A DNA stretch of 6,061 nt. Origin: Pseudobdellovibrionaceae bacterium (GTDB lineage Bacteria; Bdellovibrionota; Bdellovibrionia; Bdellovibrionales; JAMPXM01). Shown piece after piece: positions 5,403 through 6,061 of the stretch. Position 1 is the stretch's first letter; each line of letters opens with the position of its first letter. The DNA lies in assembly GCA_022843085.1 (NCBI GenBank), contig JALHOI010000211.1:1-6061 (forward strand). The letters run 5' to 3'. Position numbers and translations under genes: made by a program. The notes below the pieces were generated by a model. That model had not been told where the DNA came from. It worked only from the letters and a program-made list of their open reading frames with translations, and ran no database searches.

Positions 5403-5942
5403 ATGAAAAATGTTATTGGTCTAATTCTGCTAGGCACTCTCGGTGCCTGTGCGCCGAAAAAAGAAGTCGCGCCTCCCTCGCAACAACCAACTACGGCCTC
5501 GACGGCAAGCCAGCCTAGCCCATCTGCGAATCAGCCGACCTCGCCGTCACTTGATCCGGCGATGGACTTAGATTTACCTGAAGCGCCCGTCCAAGCTCGA
5601 GAGTGCTTTCCTGAAGATTGGTCGGGTACTCGTGCCGCGATGGCGCTCATCGAAGACGAGACGCGAGAGCTTAACCTTATTTTGGACCGTGCAATAGCGG
5701 CTCCGGCACTTGCTGAAAAAAAGGTCCACTTGCAGCGCGCCACGCTTCTGTCAGTGGCTGGGGTTAAGAGATGTCGAGCTGATGTTCGCTCGATCAAAAT
5801 TGAGGGATGCACCTTGCCCGAAGTAGTTGCGGCCCGCGCCGCACTCTCGACGGCCTGCGCGACTTATGAGACCACAGCGCGAAGAATGCTGCCTCTTCTG
5901 AAGACCATTCAATCGAAGATCGATCAGGGCCGCAGTTACTAA
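5403..5942 (+). CDS. Lipoprotein of unknown function with Pro/Ser/Thr linker
   Basis: The 179-residue product begins with a lipoprotein signal (MKNVIGLILLGTLGAC); LGAC gives a lipobox with Cys16 as the lipidated residue, followed by APKK, so it should be anchored in a membrane facing the periplasm or outside. Residues 22-62 form a low-complexity linker of Pro, Ser, Gln, Thr and Ala, as in proteins that hold a domain away from the membrane. The folded part (about 66-179) looks helical and carries four cysteines, Cys68, Cys124, Cys136 and Cys152, which could make two disulfides. I recognise no family. The ATG at 5403 has only a weak upstream AAAG, but the signal peptide fixes it. The stop overlaps the next start (TAATG), so the two genes are probably translated together. 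Lipidation is well supported; the function is unknown. Confidence 0.82.
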   Translation: MKNVIGLILLGTLGACAPKKEVAPPSQQPTTASTASQPSPSANQPTSPSLDPAMDLDLPEAPVQARECFPEDWSGTRAAMALIEDETRELNLILDRAIAAPALAEKKVHLQRATLLSVAGVKRCRADVRSIKIEGCTLPEVVAARAALSTACATYETTARRMLPLLKTIQSKIDQGRSY

Positions 5943-6061
5943 TGAAGCTACCGACCCGGCTTTTCTTAACGTTAGCCTTGATGATGTTGTGCTGCCGTTC
6001 TGCTTTGGCGTCGCTGCCCGAGTATCCGGGTTGGTCCAACAGTGGATTCTTTCAGCTCGAC
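5942..6061 (+). CDS. N-terminus of a secreted protein (3' end outside window)
   Basis: The ATG at 5942-5944 overlaps the lipoprotein stop by one base (TAATG), a common sign of translational coupling. The 40 visible codons run open to the right edge. The product starts with a signal peptide: basic MKLPTR, a hydrophobic core (LFLTLALMML), two cysteines and SALA as a likely signal peptidase I site near residue 23. The mature start SLPEYPGWSNSGFF has no family that I recognise. CCRSA could instead be taken for a weak lipobox, but the ALA site fits better. Its position suggests that it works with the lipoprotein in the envelope. Confidence 0.75.
   Translation, partial: MKLPTRLFLTLALMMLCCRSALASLPEYPGWSNSGFFQLD

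Noticed and set aside
5196..5437. Two 61-residue minus-strand frames in the divergent intergenic region
   Set aside because: No ribosome binding site, no signal or domain, and they overlap each other and the start of the lipoprotein gene.
5794..6039. 81-residue minus-strand frame across the lipoprotein/secreted protein junction
   Set aside because: It is antisense to two genes with clear signal peptides, and has no ribosome binding site or recognisable content.

Overview
The window looks like chromosomal DNA of a mid-GC, gene-dense bacterium of the Bdellovibrio type (Bdellovibrionota). The best taxonomic clue is the TIGR02147/DUF4423 regulator at 3749-4642 (minus); this family is concentrated in Bdellovibrio-like predators and Fibrobacter. 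The many short secreted or lipidated proteins without recognisable relatives, and the use of TTG and GTG starts, fit but do not prove this. No phage, transposon, CRISPR, rRNA or tRNA signal was seen.

Region 1 (1-2384, plus) is a tightly packed gene run. It holds the 3' end of an unrecognised gene that enters from the left edge, a free methionine-(R)-sulfoxide reductase (GAF domain, all three conserved cysteines), and a TonB-like envelope protein. Junctions are a 4-nt GTGA overlap and a 19-nt overlap, so these genes are probably co-transcribed and translationally coupled.

Region 2 (2389-5133, minus) converges on region 1 with only 4 nt between stop codons. In transcription order it holds a small secreted protein (start moved to 5133, where there is a strong ribosome binding site and a signal peptide), the TIGR02147 regulator 14 nt downstream, a 163-nt gap with nested dyad symmetry, and a Lon-related AAA+ ATPase. 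The ATPase has every motif for ATP hydrolysis, lacks the Lon protease domain, and begins with what looks like an export signal.

Region 3 (5134-5402) is a 269-nt divergent intergenic region unusually rich in perfect palindromes. Region 4 (5403-6061, plus) is a lipoprotein gene followed, with a TAATG stop/start overlap, by a second secreted protein that runs off the right edge.

The common theme is the cell envelope: five of the seven genes encode a signal peptide, a lipobox or a membrane anchor. The most unusual item is the AAA+ ATPase with an apparent signal peptide, because the periplasm has no ATP. Next come the palindrome cluster and the in-frame 12-nt tandem repeat in the TonB-like membrane anchor.
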